Source: Rhytidiadelphus loreus (taxonomy: Eukaryota > Streptophyta > Bryopsida > Hypnales > Hylocomiaceae). From it: 64,000 bases of DNA. The stretch is taken from contig OX344765.1 of assembly GCA_947034895.1 (NCBI GenBank), forward strand, positions 25,363,001 through 25,427,000. Reading direction: 5' to 3'. Position numbers and translations under genes: made by a program. Shown one piece after another: positions 1 to 16,719 of this stretch; the stretch's first letter is position 1, and every line of letters starts with the position of its first letter. The notes under the pieces are model-generated. The model was not told the origin of the DNA. It did not search any database and worked only from the letters and a program-made list of their open reading frames with translations.

Positions 1-2970
1 TATGGTGTATTGTACTTGTTGTATAATGTATGTTGTTTAAATAATGTATGTTGTATAATGTATGTTGTATTCTGTATTGTGCAAGAAATATGGTGTATTG
101 TGTATGAATGTAGTTGGTTATCCCAATTGATGTCTTAGAAAACATGTGGATGTTGTATTTGATGTCCCAAAAAGCATGTGGATGTCTTCATGAACATCCA
201 TTTTGCAAAGGATATGCCATAGCATAAGGGTTAATGTAAATGATTTAATTGTAAACATCAAAGGAAACATGTGCATGTCCCAGAAGATGTCTTTTTGGAC
301 TTCAGATTGGACACAATACAATGAACATGTCAAAATCTTGAACTACTACAAAGTTGACATGTGGTAGTGATGTCATGGCTAACGTCATCCAAAGAATGGA
401 TGAAAAAGTAGCTTATGTGGCATTCACTGCCCCGTCATTGCTGAGGTGGCGCACATGTGGCAACCACATGGCAACTTCTTAACATTTTAAAAGACCATGT
501 TTTCTAAGACATCCTCCTAAATCTTCTTCAAATCTTATCATGTTTTTTGTAATTTTGCATGTTTTTGGGCTTGTCAATCTTGACGCATTTTTTTTGATAT
601 CCAAGTTGACATGGCTAATGTCTAAAAGAACATAAGTACCATGTTATAGGCTTGTCACAAAAAACATGGGTTTCTTCTAGTAAATCCATCTATTATTGTC
701 ACATAGCTCCAACAAAATCCTTCAAAATCAAGTCGTTGAACAAGGTTTGACCTAGAACTTCAAATCCTCATGGAAAACAGTGAATGAACTACACAACATG
801 TAGTTTTGCACTGCAATTTTTATGAGGGAGAATGTGTCCACTTGCAACATGTGTAGAGTTTGCAACAACGTTGACATGGGGGTTTTGCAATCATCTTCCT
901 CCACTGAATTGATAGTAGGTGCAAGGCATCATTTGCATTCAACAACCAGAGCAAAAACCAAGCAGTGAAGGCGACAACAGTTGCTAAATTGCTCCATTTA
1001 ACAAATTTTGAACTAACAAATTGAATCATACAAAATAGCAATTGGAAGTACAATGTGAGTGACAATTAAATGGAAGGTTGAAAAATGTACCCATCGAAAA
1101 TCCTATTGACAGTTCAACCATAAACAAAAGTCAACTCAGATTAAGATGGGGGCTAAAATAGAATACTTAAATCTAAGGATTGAATGATGTTTGAAGAATT
1201 GAAAAATGGGAAAGGAAAAATATAGGGGGCTTCAATTTGAACATAAAATACATTCAAGTGACTTGGATATATGGAAATGACGAAGACATGATGCACATGA
1301 AAAGTGTCAACACTTTGGAAAAACTACAAAACAATGAACACCACTAATTGAAATTAAAATGCAAAAGAACTTTTTGCACAGAGATCAATATTGAAATCAA
1401 TCAAACTTTATCGAAACTATCTCAAAATTCCATCCAAAAAATGCAACAAATACAATTGTTGATGATGCCTCCTCAAGCACCAAACCCTAAACCGCTAATT
1501 TTCTATGAAATGAGCATGTGGTGAAAACTATGTAATAGAGACAAAACTCACAATGGCAAACAATGCACCTCCATAAACAATACACAACAAGAAATTAAAA
1601 AAAAACATTGGCTAGAGGAAGTGAATGTTGATAAATACAAATTCTAAACCTGGCGCCAATGGGACAGACTTGACATTTCCAACCTTTATGGGACCCCATG
1701 ACCACTATGAAAGAACTAACATCATAGGTAGGAACGTCTGGAAAAAATGAAAATGATTGTGACTATCTGCAAAAATAAGACTCCTCCATCGTGAATACTT
1801 CTTGTGTATTTAATTTCCGTATAATATAGAAACTAGTTTGGATATGGGATCAGTGTGAACACAAACTGAGAAATATTATTCCACTGTACTTAAAAAAAAG
1901 AACGGGGGTCCTATCTATAGCTAAGTGGGAACACACCTTTATTTGATTAGAAGACCAAGATGACAAGTCTTTGATAAGTATACCTAATTTTGACCTTCTT
2001 ACTAACACCAAACTCTTGCCAATAATGTTTTGTAGCATTCCAATTTATGTCAGAAAAAATATTAAATTTCAAAAATATTATGAATTAAAAATTTAGAAAA
2101 TTACTTTTACTTTTACTTGATTATATTGTGGCAATGGCACAAGGCACACTAGTATTAGTGAATTTCACAACGACAAAGAGTCCAGGAATTCTAAAAATAT
2201 CTTATACTATACTCTAAACATGGTTGCAAATCAAATATAATAGAAGTTCAATTGCTGAGGCAAGGTCAGTGCTCGGGTCAGTGTTGTAAATGAAACATGA
2301 ATTCATGTGGGCAATCATTTCCTATTTGCAATTCTAATTTACTTTTATTTTATCAAAAAATAATAATTTACATAGGGGCACAACATAATAGTGTATCAAA
2401 TGAGAAGTCTGTGAATAACTTAGAAGTTGGAAGTTTGCAATAATTAATGGTGTCGCATTGAAGGTATTTATGCAATGTTTGAACCCATAGTCTGCGAATG
2501 CCCAACTAAGAGCATCTCTACCAATTCACTTCAAAGTAGACGCGCCAAATCATGGATATCTATTGAAAAAAACATAACTTTGTGCTAAAAAATAGAAATT
2601 GCAGAAAAATGTCAAATTGGTTTTATTGAGTTCAACGCAGTTTTTTTCTAGTGGATGCAGTGTGCTAGAGAAGAAGAAGGACGGGCCTCGTTTTCAGGGC
2701 CGTACTAGGAGCAAGTTATATTACGAATTCTAATGCAGTATCTTAGATACCAATGCAATTGCAAGTCACAACTACGCAAAACACTCATGTTCACTACATT
2801 TTGATTGGTTAGGTCGAGGTTGCTCTTTGATAGATGCCACTAAAAATTGTATTGTTGCTTGTCATCTACACACGCCAAATACATTAGAGGAGATTTACCT
2901 TCTATACAAGATTGTGAATTCCTTGCAATTCCCTATCATTAGATAAGAATTGAGGCCTATGAGAGACCTT

Positions 2971-3006
2971 CCGGCCATGGTTCCTTATGCTGCGAACCAT
3001 GGCCGG
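2971..3006. repeat. GC-rich perfect hairpin at the edge of an AT-rich palindrome
   Basis: CCGGCCATGGTTC at 2971-2983 pairs perfectly with GAACCATGGCCGG at 2994-3006 around a 10-base loop. Just downstream, GGACTGTCTGATTAATTAA near 3004 is roughly inverted as AATTAATTCATTAATGCAG near 3110, with an almost pure A/T stretch between. The whole looks like a small foldback element, but I could not identify a target-site duplication. Confidence 0.5.
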
Positions 3007-3293
3007 ACTGTCTGATTAATTAATTATTAAAAAATAAATAATAAATAATAAATTTAAAATAATATTAATTTTTTTTATATAAAAATATTTTAAAAAATAT
3101 TTTTAAATTAATTCATTAATGCAGTCCGACCTGGCAGTCTTTGCGCCAAGTTGGACTACTGGTTCTGCGACGTTCCTACCGTCCGGGAATGTCGGAGAAC
3201 TTGAGGTCTCCCAATGGCCTGAAAACTCTTCTAATGAGTTTCCAAACTGTGGGAATGCATTCATTGCTTCAATTTGACATAATAAGATCACTA

Positions 3294-3411
3294 CCATGTC
3301 AAATAACAATATTTTTTAATTAATTTTTTATTATGTATTATACATTATTTTCTTATTTTCTTATTTTTATCATTTAAATTTTTTCTTATTTAATAATTTT
3401 ATATTTTGACT
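3294..3411. repeat. AT-rich dispersed repeat, copy 1
   Basis: This stretch begins CATGTCAAATAA and ends TTTATATTTTGAC, with AT-rich sequence between. The same arrangement recurs at about 13060-13170. The two ends are weakly inverted relative to each other (GTCAAATA against GTCAAAATA), so it may be a small degenerate inverted-repeat element. Confidence 0.4.
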
Positions 3412-3984
3412 GTTCCCATGGCAGGGAACAAGTCTGAAATGGCCCTTCTCTGCCCTCAAATCTCATGTAATGTGAGATGGCCTTGTACCTTGTAGTGCTG
3501 CAAATACTTTTTAGGGAAGCTAAGTGAAAAAAAATGGAAATTGGTCAATTGGTAGGACGCATAATGAATCCCAGGTGCACGACAACACTTACAAGAGCAC
3601 TATAGTGTGCCCCACTAGAGATGCTCTACGATAGAAGCACTCATGTTCTACAAGCACCCTCATCCTAAAAATGTACACTATTTCTATATTCTTTTTCTCA
3701 TTGCAACAATAATGTAAAAACAAGGTAGACAAAGCCTATTACTATGCAAACTAGCAATTTGAATAACTTGGGGCCAACTCCAAGAGGGGTACATATTTTT
3801 TATAGGTGTGTGCTTGTTTCACAAATCAAACCCAAGTAAAATTATAATTTTTTGATTAAAAGAGTAATTTATGGAAATTTCTCAAGTGGTATGCCTTGAA
3901 ATTATAAATCCATTCCTAGAGTGGAGTCATGAACATCCTATAAACAACGCATGACTACTCTCCTACATATCCAATGGCAGATAT

Positions 3985-4467
3985 CACTAGAAGAAAACCA
4001 AAAGAAACTATGTTTTACTTCACAAAAACTGCGTTGTAGTCAACAGAAAAGTATCATCTGGATTTTGTTGAGTTCTCCCTTTGTAACGCAAAATTCTACG
4101 TTCCAACAATTCAACACAGAATTTGACAAGTAAAATGCAGATTTTTGACAAGTAAAACGCAGAAGTTTATATTAGATAACAAAATTTTGTGTTACGAAGG
4201 GAGACCTCAACAAAATCCAGATGATACTTTTTTGTTAAGTACAACACAGAAGTTTATATTAGATAACAAAATTTTGTGTTACGAAGGGAGACCTCAACAA
4301 AATCCAGATGATACTTTTTTGTTAAGTACAACACAAAAGTTTATATTAGATAACAAAATTTTGTGTTACGAAGGGAGACCTCAACAAAATCCAGATGATA
4401 CTTTTTTGTTAACTACAACACAGTTTCTGTGAAGTAAAACACAGTTTCTTCTGGTTTTCTTCTAGTG
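3985..4467. mobile_element. Non-autonomous CACTA (En/Spm-type) DNA transposon
   Basis: The element starts CACTAGAAGAAAACC and ends GGTTTTCTTCTAGTG, a perfect 15-bp terminal inverted repeat opening with the CACTA signature of the En/Spm superfamily. It is flanked by the 3-bp duplication TAT (3982-3984 and 4468-4470), the size expected for CACTA elements. The inverted arms continue inward for more than 100 bp with few mismatches, so the element is essentially a foldback. The right arm is partly triplicated as an 87-bp tandem repeat. No transposase is present. Confidence 0.85.
4161..4421. repeat. 87-bp tandem repeat, three copies, inside the CACTA element
   Basis: Three nearly identical 87-bp units begin at 4161, 4248 and 4335. 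Because 87 is a multiple of three, an open frame runs through the array and would encode a 29-residue repeat. This is a by-product of the period and not evidence for a protein. Confidence 0.85.
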
Positions 4468-4595
4468 TATGGAGCTAGGTTCAAGATGCCATGCATTGTC
4501 TAAAATGAGGCTAAATGATCCTATCTCTAACATACACTCCATTTCTATTACCATCCTTTTGAAAGTGTAAAATCATTGAAAACAAGTCATATACC

Positions 4596-5671
4596 TTAAC
4601 CCCTCACCGCCCAAGGCCTAACCATGTCAAAAATCAACCTTGCTTTTCAAGTGTTATAAGTCTAAATGTGAGTAAGGTATAAAAACCTCAACCGTACAAT
4701 GCTTTTCAAGTGTTATAAGTCTAAATGTGAGTAAGGTATGGAAATCTCAACCTTTTCAAGTGTTATAAGTCTAAATGTGAGTAAGGTATGGAAATCTCAA
4801 TCGTACAATCTTGTAATGTGCATGTTGTAGATGGTGCAAATCAAATTTGGGGTCAAAAACCGCATAGATTGAAAGATTATAATGTTCTAGTGTTGAAAGA
4901 AGATGCTGAAATTTTCCTAAAAGCACATTTGGAGGTGAAATTCGATTTCTAAACATACTCAAACTACAAAGTGATTCAAAAGTAAAAGACAAACACTTTG
5001 GTGGGAAAAAAATCATTCAATTGACTCATTACATTTGCAAAATTGTTTTGAAATGTCAAAAAACAGTGAAAAAAGTAGCAAAAAAACACATCTATGGCTG
5101 AACCTACCTCTACTAAAATGCTTCTCAATAAATCATAACTTCTTGGATTGATATGAATTTTTTTATCACAAGAACTAGACTAGTATGCACAACTTTTTCT
5201 TACAAAAATTATTGAAAACAAACCATGTCTAAAGAAGTTATAAGCTGCCGAAGTTCATTGTAATGCAAAAATGTTTGGATTTTGAACTTCAAATTGCTCT
5301 CAAGCATTCAAAACAACTTGGATTGACATGAAAATTTTACCACAATAATTAGACTTTATGGGGAACAAAACACAACCATTTCTATTGAAATCTAACATTT
5401 GATGAAAAAGATACAAGCCTCCAAAGTTGCAGCCCTCTCAATGGAGTGTGGTGAACTCAAATTAAACTTGCAAACTTCAAATGGCTTTCAAAAACTCAGT
5501 AAATCTTGGATAGATCTGAAAATTTTACCACAAAAAATAGACTAGTATATGCAACTTAACCAACAAGTTTTTATTGAATTTGAACATTGGATGTAAAAGT
5601 TACAACACTTTGAAGTTGACTGTTAGACTTTGTGAGGACACTTTTGGTCCCCTTGGGTGGTGAGGGGTTAA
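4596..5671. mobile_element. TTAA-flanked element with CCCC..GGGG ends (group B)
   Basis: The left end TTAACCCCTCACCGCCCAAG is matched by an inverted right end (CCTTGGGTGGTGAGGGG then TTAA) with one mismatch in about 21 bases. The element is 1076 bp including both TTAA copies and has no long open frame. TTAA duplications with C-rich/G-rich termini are the hallmark of the piggyBac superfamily. Internally it holds a tandem repeat (4642-4810). It also repeats a word like AATTTTACCACAA..TAGACTAGTAT, which recurs in the group A elements. Confidence 0.75.
4642..4810. repeat. Tandem repeat of about 50-59 bp, three copies
   Basis: The core CTTTTCAAGTGTTATAAGTC followed by TAAATGTGAGTAAGGTAT occurs three times, with unit starts near 4642, 4700 and 4752. 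Spacing varies slightly because of a short insertion. The array lies inside the TTAA-flanked element at 4596-5671. Confidence 0.8.
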
Positions 5672-9995
<4,324 letters not shown>

Positions 9996-11749
9996 TCTGG
10001 CATTATGATTTTGTTCCTCCCGCTTATCATTCAATGACTCTTATTAAGCCATAGATCAATTCCTCTTTTTGTAGTTCAAAATCTTCGCTCGATAGCTCCA
10101 CGGCAAATTGCTCCGTCACAAAGACGGACTCGATCGTCGTCTTCTCCAAATTGCTTCCATTCATCAGGTACTGCTTTCATTGCACTGTCACCTACACAAG
10201 TGAATTGAAGCTTAATGTATTTACAATTGAATTCACTAGTGATGTGCTTGCATTGCACTGTCCTTTACACATGAATTGAAAGCTTTATATGTACTTCGTA
10301 GCACACCGTCTTAGTGGCTCTACAGTATAGCATAGCGCGCTTCCGAGTATGGCCAGATTTGGGAGTGTTTTTGGAATCCTTGTTGCACACAGTATGCAAT
10401 GGAATCCTTGTTGCACACAGTTCCGGTCTAGATGGAGAATTGCAAGTGCTGTGTATGCTCTTAAAAAGAGCGGAGTTGGCTACGTTTAGAATTGAATGTA
10501 GCAACGGTGAATGCTTCCATTGCTGCTTTTGTGATGTGATTCAATTCAGAGATGTTCAATAACTTGTTTTGTACAATTCTTGGCTCGCACAGATGGGGTT
10601 TGTTCTGCCATCCCTTGCAAAGAGCGCAACGGACTCGCACCTCGGGGAAGTGTTGGACTCCATAGAACTCGCAGGTTGTAGACAGGAATTGATCAAATGT
10701 AGTTTTTGCAAGAGTTGAATTCAATTGAACTGGAAGAGTACGGGTAGGCGGCTTTGGTATAATTTGTAGCATTTGCGGTGATGATGGGTTTCTTGAGCAT
10801 CAAGAGTAGGGTGGTTGCAAGAAAAACTTGTAGGCTGGTTAACACTATCCATCCATACCTTAAAGTTAAGGCTATTTGTTTTGTTTTGCTTGTTATGGTG
10901 AGATCTCCTAGATCATGCGTCCCTTGGTTGTGTTCTTGGTACCATTGGAAAGCCCTCCACAAGGAGGGGTCAATGGGCTTTGTTTTATGGTGTTTGGACC
11001 TATGGTGGAAAAGTTATGGATTTTTGAGTTATTTTTTATCTTAAATTATAGAAAATTACTTATACTTTTATTTTGATTATGGCAAACTAGTTTAATGTGA
11101 CATACATAACATTTTTAAATAGACCATGTGGGGTCCCTTTTGCTTCCTCAATTTGTGCTCATCTATCCAATGTTACACATACTCTATATATACTTGTGGT
11201 GTTTGGATGACAATCATATGAGTTGGATGGAAATTGGAAGAATTTTTTCATTCAATTTTTTCTTGATGTAGAGCATGCAATTTGAGTTTGAAATATGTAA
11301 ATGAGAATTTAGTGGAAAAATGGATCATAAAATATGTTGGGAAGTGTACTTAGTGTATTTTGAAAAGTTGTTGCTCTTTTTTCTAGATCTGAAAATTTTC
11401 CATTAAAATGATAGTTTTTGAGTTTGAGCCCAACTAATGAAATGAAGCTCATTTGTTGTGGTTTCTACTCCATTTTGAATTTTGAAAAAACTTCTAAAAT
11501 TGAATATTTTATTGCAATCTGAACTTTGGATGTATTTCCAATGTCTATTGAACTTTCATTGTCACAGAATGACATAGAAAATGCATTTACACTATCAATG
11601 ATGATCTTCACTACAATAAACATACATTGTGAAATTTTCAAATTTTTTGATAAATTTTCTATTTGATATGATTTTTCTTCAAAAAAATTCTAAAAATAAA
11701 ATTTCCACAAAATATCTAAATTTTTCATAAAGTAGAAAAGATATAAAAT

Positions 11750-11985
11750 TTTGTCTTTGAAAAATAAAATAAATTTTTTTGTTCACATGTATTTGTATTA
11801 TAATGTGATGGAATTTAATTTTGTCTTTAAAAAATAGTATAATTTTTCTTTGTTCACATGCATTTGCAATATGGAAGCATACAATGTGATGGAATTTATT
11901 TGTCTTTAAAAAATAATATAATTTTTCTTTATTCATACGTATTTGCAATATGGAAGCTTATGAAGTGACGGAATTTAGCTTCCAA
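11750..11985. repeat. AT-rich tandem repeat, about 70-80 bp, three degenerate copies
   Basis: A unit containing GTGATGGAATTTA, TTTGTCTTTAAAAAATA and TTCACATGCATTTGCAATAT is present three times in a row with substitutions and small indels. No protein is encoded. Confidence 0.65.
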
Positions 11986-12171
11986 CTCCATGAATATAGG
12001 CCAAGTCTTTAAGGATTAACATTCTTAAACAAACTATATAGGGGCCTTTTTGCTTCTTCAATTTGTGCTCATATAGCAAAGAGTTTAGGACATCAAGATT
12101 ACCATTTTTAAACAGATTATGCAAAGTTCCTTTTGCTTCTTCGATTTCTATTTTTGTAGCCAAAGACAAAT

Positions 12172-12350
12172 AAGTGAGGGTGCATTCCAAATTGAGTGTG
12201 AGAATGGGTTTCTTTACTGAAAATATTGTATATTTCTTGAGTAAAAAAAAATCCATAATTAAGTGAGGGTGCATTCAAAATTGAATGTGAGAATGGACTT
12301 CTTTACTTAAAGTATTGTTTATTTTTTTAATCAAAAAAATTTCCTTAATT
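12172..12350. repeat. 89-bp tandem duplication
   Basis: Two adjacent copies start AAGTGAGGGTGCATTC at 12172 and 12261. They stay alignable through a poly-A/poly-T rich tail with scattered differences. No coding content is seen. Confidence 0.75.
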
Positions 12351-13059
12351 GGTGGGCATTATTATAGTATGAATGTATTCTTCCTAAATTGCTTCTACAG
12401 AAAAGTGCTCTATGCCTTCCCTTTGAAGAATGTTATATGTATCATACTAGAGCATTTTTCATGCACAACAATACTTTCCATTGAAGAAGTAAAATATCTT
12501 GTTTGGTTAAAAAAATCTTGATGAAAACTTTCTTGAAGTGTATCCTATCTTTCTAAAAAGCTTGCAGACAAATAACTTCTTTATTTCTTAACCCAAGTAA
12601 TGTACATGTGAGAAATTTAATTAAATTAACTATAGAAAATGCGTTTTGTCACATTGTTTTAGTTCTTAGTATTCAAAAAGGAGTTTTTCCACTGAAGCCT
12701 TTTAAAATGACCAAAAATAATGTTTATAACTCTATTGTTATGCTACACACTTCAATCAAAGCATATTTATCTATAAGTAGATATTTAAAGCTACTATTAT
12801 ATGTACCATTGAGTTTTCTTTAGAAATCGGGTTTAATCAAAGAAGAATTGTGTAGTTAGAAAGGGATCATAATGTAACATTGCATTGCACTGATAAGATT
12901 CTAAAAATGCAATACATTGTCACAACTTCTATTAATGCATTAGAAAGAAACTAAAGCTTTGGAGGGGTCACAAGTTCTTTGCACATTTTTAAAGTTGAAA
13001 AGTTTGTTGTGGTTAAATATCTAGAGCATACGTAGGCTATTAACGTGGTGTGGACATTG

Positions 13060-13172
13060 TCATGTCAAATAATATTATTTAATTAATTTTAAATATATTT
13101 TCAAATTTTATTATTATTTTATTATTGAAAAATGTTTAAACTATTATTGTTATTTTATATTTTGACTAGTAG
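13060..13172. repeat. AT-rich dispersed repeat, copy 2
   Basis: This begins CATGTCAAATAATATT and ends TTTATATTTTGACTAG, with AT-rich sequence between. It matches the copy at 3294-3411 in the same orientation. Confidence 0.4.
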
Positions 13173-13503
13173 TGTGTTGGCATGGTTCACAATCTTATAA
13201 CAATCCTCATGCGGCTTCATTTCTTTTCTAATGCCTTGACCTTATCATCATTCTATATCACGATTTTTTGTCCTTGGAGAGAGATAACAAAGTATGGTGT
13301 AACGTCTTACGTTTTAAATCAAGACTTTACATCCTACTTTTCATCACAAAGAGACACAAAAAGTTGAAATATTAGAGTGACCAATTCCTAAAAAATCTAA
13401 CTTGTAGTTCTTGAGAAAATATCAAAGTCAAACTTACACAAGGTAGATTCAATGGGTCTAATATTCTTATACTTGATATTTCAAGCCTTTCAAACTTATT
13501 TCA

Positions 13504-14436
13504 TTAACCCCTAAAGGACCAGACTGTGTTTTTTGGCTGTATAGAAATTTTGGGCAGGTACCTACGAGCAGAGATTATCATATTTGGGGCTGAAATTTTA
13601 ATAGAATGTGGGGACGAGGAATATCTTTCATATGCACCAAATTTCATGACATTTGGAAATACGAGTCAAAAGTTATAGCCTAATATGTTACTTTTTTTCC
13701 CAACTGGGCAGTTCCGGCAGATCAGAAAAAATCACTTTTTTCAGAAAAAAAATTTGAAATTGATTTTCTAGAGTTTTATATAGACGAAAAGCTTCAAATC
13801 ATTCCATTTTGATCAATGAGTCAAAAGTTATGAGGATTTTTTTGTTTGCGGGCAGTTTTGGATTTCCTATTGTAAAATAAACTTTGAAATCCTTTATCTT
13901 ACCCAATTTTCAATATTTTTGGACAAAAATAAAATCTTAGGATGTAGATACATTATTACAACATTTCGACCATTGGGATTGGAAAATTTCAATTCCATAT
14001 TTAAATTGTAAATAATTTAGTATTTTTAATCATTCTCTACTACTACCTAATTACTATTTTTTTCCTATATGTTGTACTATTTCAAATGATCTGAAATTTT
14101 TCAAGCATGTGGCCAACTTGTCTAGGAAAACAAATCCAAAGAAGCACTACCATTTAGGTCATTTTTTCATAGAAATGTGAGCTTGTCAAATGCAGCTGCC
14201 CTGCTTTTCGCAGGGTCAAAAAAATGATTTTATTTAATTTGAATGCTTATATCTTGCAATCCACCCGGTGAAAATGTATGAAATTTTTACCACATGTTTT
14301 TGATACTATATAATACAAGATCCTACGGTTAGATATGTCAAAAAAAGTTTTTTTTCAAAATTTTGGTACTTGTACTAGAAATGGCAGCTTTGGAGCATTT
14401 TTGGTGAAAGTATAGTGACGGTCCTTTAAGGGTTAA
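13504..14436 (+). mobile_element. TTAA-flanked element, group A copy 1
   Basis: The left end TTAACCCCTAAAGGACC and right end GGTCCTTTAAGGGTTAA are inverted repeats with 16 of 17 matches, giving a 933-bp element. The interior has no long open frame. Recognisable internal words (TTTTGGGCAGGTACCTA near the left end; TATAATACAAGATCCTACGG near the right end) recur in the copy at 25268-26199 and, inverted, in the copy at 26922-27994. TTAA boundaries with CCC..GGG termini fit a piggyBac-like non-autonomous element. Confidence 0.8.
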
Positions 14437-14655
14437 AGGATTGGAGAATGATGTCATACTAATTCCATTTTATACAAGTCAATTGTAGTGGTATTTATCA
14501 AATGTGAACCACAAAATTTTAAAAATTATAACAAAAACAACACTAATAGATTGCATTGCAATGGCATCCGCTGTAGCAATGCTCAATGACTCTAGACATA
14601 CTAGTTACTCCAAACCTCATTAATATCACCTTTCTCTATGTGCTCATCAAATGAA

Positions 14656-15196
14656 GGATTGCTTTACACCTAGAGGCCAGGCCAATTTATTGTGTTAGAG
14701 GACAAGAATCTTCAATTATGATTGGACAAAATCCTAAAATCACTATACACCTAGAGGCCGGGCCAATTTGGTGGAATGAATTTTTTATTCAAAAAAGACA
14801 TGATTTGACATGGCTTGAGCTTGTTGAATTGGGTGCACCAAAAGTAGGAGGCTAATTTTTGGCCTAAAGGCCAATGTCAAACTTTAAATAAAAAAACTTT
14901 TTTTTATAAAATATCATTTTTCTTGGATGTTGTGCAATTAACCTCAAGGGGAATAGGCCTAGCTTTTAGGTGTAAAGCGGCCCTTCAAATTTTAGCTCTT
15001 TTCTCTTCTTTTTTTAGGTTTTATTGAATCGGCCTAGATTCTTGGCCCAAATGCCTTTACATATGGGAGAATTGGTCCCTATTATAATCTTATTCTAATG
15101 AGTAGTTGAAGATAGCCTCCAACCTAAAAGGGGCTGAAATTTTGTACAATTGGCCTCAAGGAAAATTGGCTTGACCTCTAAGTATAAAGCGATCCT
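14656..15196. mobile_element. MITE-like element with nested inverted ends
   Basis: The left end AGGATTGCTTTACACCTAGA and following GGCCAGGCCAATTT is matched in inverted form at 15162-15196 with about 80 percent identity. A second, inner pair of the same ends lies at about 14735 and 14945-14990, suggesting one copy inserted in another or an internal duplication. The ends differ from the TTAA-flanked elements. No transposase is seen. Confidence 0.6.
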
Positions 15197-15802
15197 AAAG
15201 GATTTCAAAACTTGGATTATCACTTTTTATTTAGTCACAAGAAACTTAATGACCCAAGTCAAACTAATACCTCCAAACCTCATTGCTATCACCTTCTTTA
15301 GATACCCACCAAAGTAAAAAATATTCAAATTATACACGTTGTAGTGGTTTTAGGAAATCAAATGAATCCTTGTCAATTGAAAATTAGCTAGTGCAATAAA
15401 AATGCGGTGCACTTTGATGCACATACCTTAGTCCTATGTCATACTGAATTCCTTAATTTTGGAGGCCAAGTACTTCAATGCTTCTTGAGGGTGATTCATT
15501 GCTCAAAAGCTATATATATATATATTTTATGAGGGAATATTTGGCAATAATTTTTCTATTTTCAATGAAATCGTTCAATTGCTACAAAATATAGGGACAA
15601 CATTGCTTTATTATAGATAAATTTACACATTTGTAGATGGATATGTATATTCTCATCCATATTTTGTATGTTTCATCCATGTTGATGGATGCAAATAGCT
15701 TCATCACTCCACCGGAGATCCTCTTTGTGTTGCCCAAAAATAATGAAAAAAACAAACATTGGCCTACTGTACCGGTTCATATTAGATTTGGCACCCAAGT
15801 GT

Positions 15803-16031
15803 TTAACCCCTAACTGCGTCGACGTCCAGAAAGTGGACGATGAACAGAGGGCTTCAAAGCGCTGTTTTGTCCAACTAACTTTTCATTCATCCAATGTAAC
15901 ACTTCAATTTTGAAAAGAAAACCTTCCTTAACGATCAATTTCATGAAATTCTGGTAAATGATATTTTTGTAGAAAGATATAAGCAAAAATGTGTCAAAAT
16001 TAGAAAAAAGATCGAGGCATTATGGGGTTAA
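15803..16031 (+). mobile_element. Short TTAA-flanked MITE, group C copy 1
   Basis: A 229-bp element opens TTAACCCCTAACTGCGTCGA and closes TCGAGGCATTATGGGGTTAA. The ends are imperfect inverted repeats. The reverse complement aligns along its whole length with 59113-59342. A shared internal block contains TGTTACATTGGATGAATGA and ATTTCATGAAATT. Confidence 0.8.
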
Positions 16032-16719
16032 ATAATTTAATTTTGGGATTTCGATAATTTGACATTTTAAACTAATTTTCCTAGCTTTCAGCATGTCAAT
16101 CTTCAATTCTAATGAAATCGATGAATTTTTTTGATTCGTTTGTAGATGTGTTCCTTTTTCTAATTTTTCTCAAGAAGAATGTTTTTTGGATTTTCAGAAT
16201 TGACAAAAATGAAATTTTCTTAGATTTTCAGAAATAGTTGTACAAGTTTTTATATCTCAGACATATTCCAATATTTCCCTAATTATTTGCAAAACTGACC
16301 TGTACCTTCCCATCCGTCATCCAGCGAGGGTCTGCTTTACAAAACGAAGGCCCCTACTTTTCCGGGGACTCGGACCGTCTCCCTAGACCGACCCGTGGGC
16401 TGTGGCCCCTCCGAATCAAACTTTCCCGCCAACAATCCTCACCTGGAAAAGGACGCCGCTGTTTCATTTCAAATTTTCAAATTTTCCGCACGTCTATCTC
16501 ACTCTCACAATTTTCACGTTACCCAAGTCCCGAAGACGCATCTCTTCAACTTCTTCATTATTTTTCAACTTCTTCATTAGCTGGAGGGATTTGTGGCCAG
16601 GATTTGAACCTGGGAGTACGAGTTGTTGCCGGTGGAGGAAGGAACGAGGCGAGCAGGTTGTTGCTGCAAAACGGCAGCCAACTGTTGGAGGAGATCAGTG
16701 TGTTTTGGGGGAGTACAGA

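Larger units (their letters stand above)
1..3984. other. AT-rich gene-free region
   Basis: No open frame here resembles a known protein, and none is longer than about 80 codons. The first 75 bases are a degenerate short tandem repeat built on TGTATGTTGTATAA. A GC-rich hairpin at 2971-3006 and a repeat shared with 13060-13170 are listed separately. Otherwise I see only AT-rich sequence of the kind that fills the other intergenic parts of the window. Confidence 0.6.
9996..13503. other. Gene-free region downstream of HCT
   Basis: The first few hundred bases probably contain the HCT 3' UTR. A 22-base duplication (TGGAATCCTTGTTGCACACA and the next two bases) lies near 10371 and 10399. The rest is AT-rich with local tandem duplications listed separately. 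A segment reading CCTTTTGCTTC.TCAATTTGT recurs near 11130, 12040 and 12130. No coding gene is supported. Confidence 0.5.

Noticed and set aside
228..234. AAGGGTTAA as the right end of another TTAA element
   Set aside because: Its left end would lie outside the window and the inner sequence does not match the groups convincingly.
2556..2656. Degenerate short CACTA-like element (right end CAGTTTTTTTCTAGTG)
   Set aside because: The putative left end is too divergent and no 3-bp duplication is clear.
4145..4432. 95-codon frame of three 29-residue repeats as a gene
   Set aside because: It is the by-product of an 87-bp tandem repeat in a CACTA element. It has no start context or family.
16588..16616. 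tRNA T-arm-like sequence on the minus strand (CCAGGTTCAAATCCTGG)
   Set aside because: No pairing acceptor stem, anticodon arm or D arm at the right distance. It lies in the BUB3 leader.
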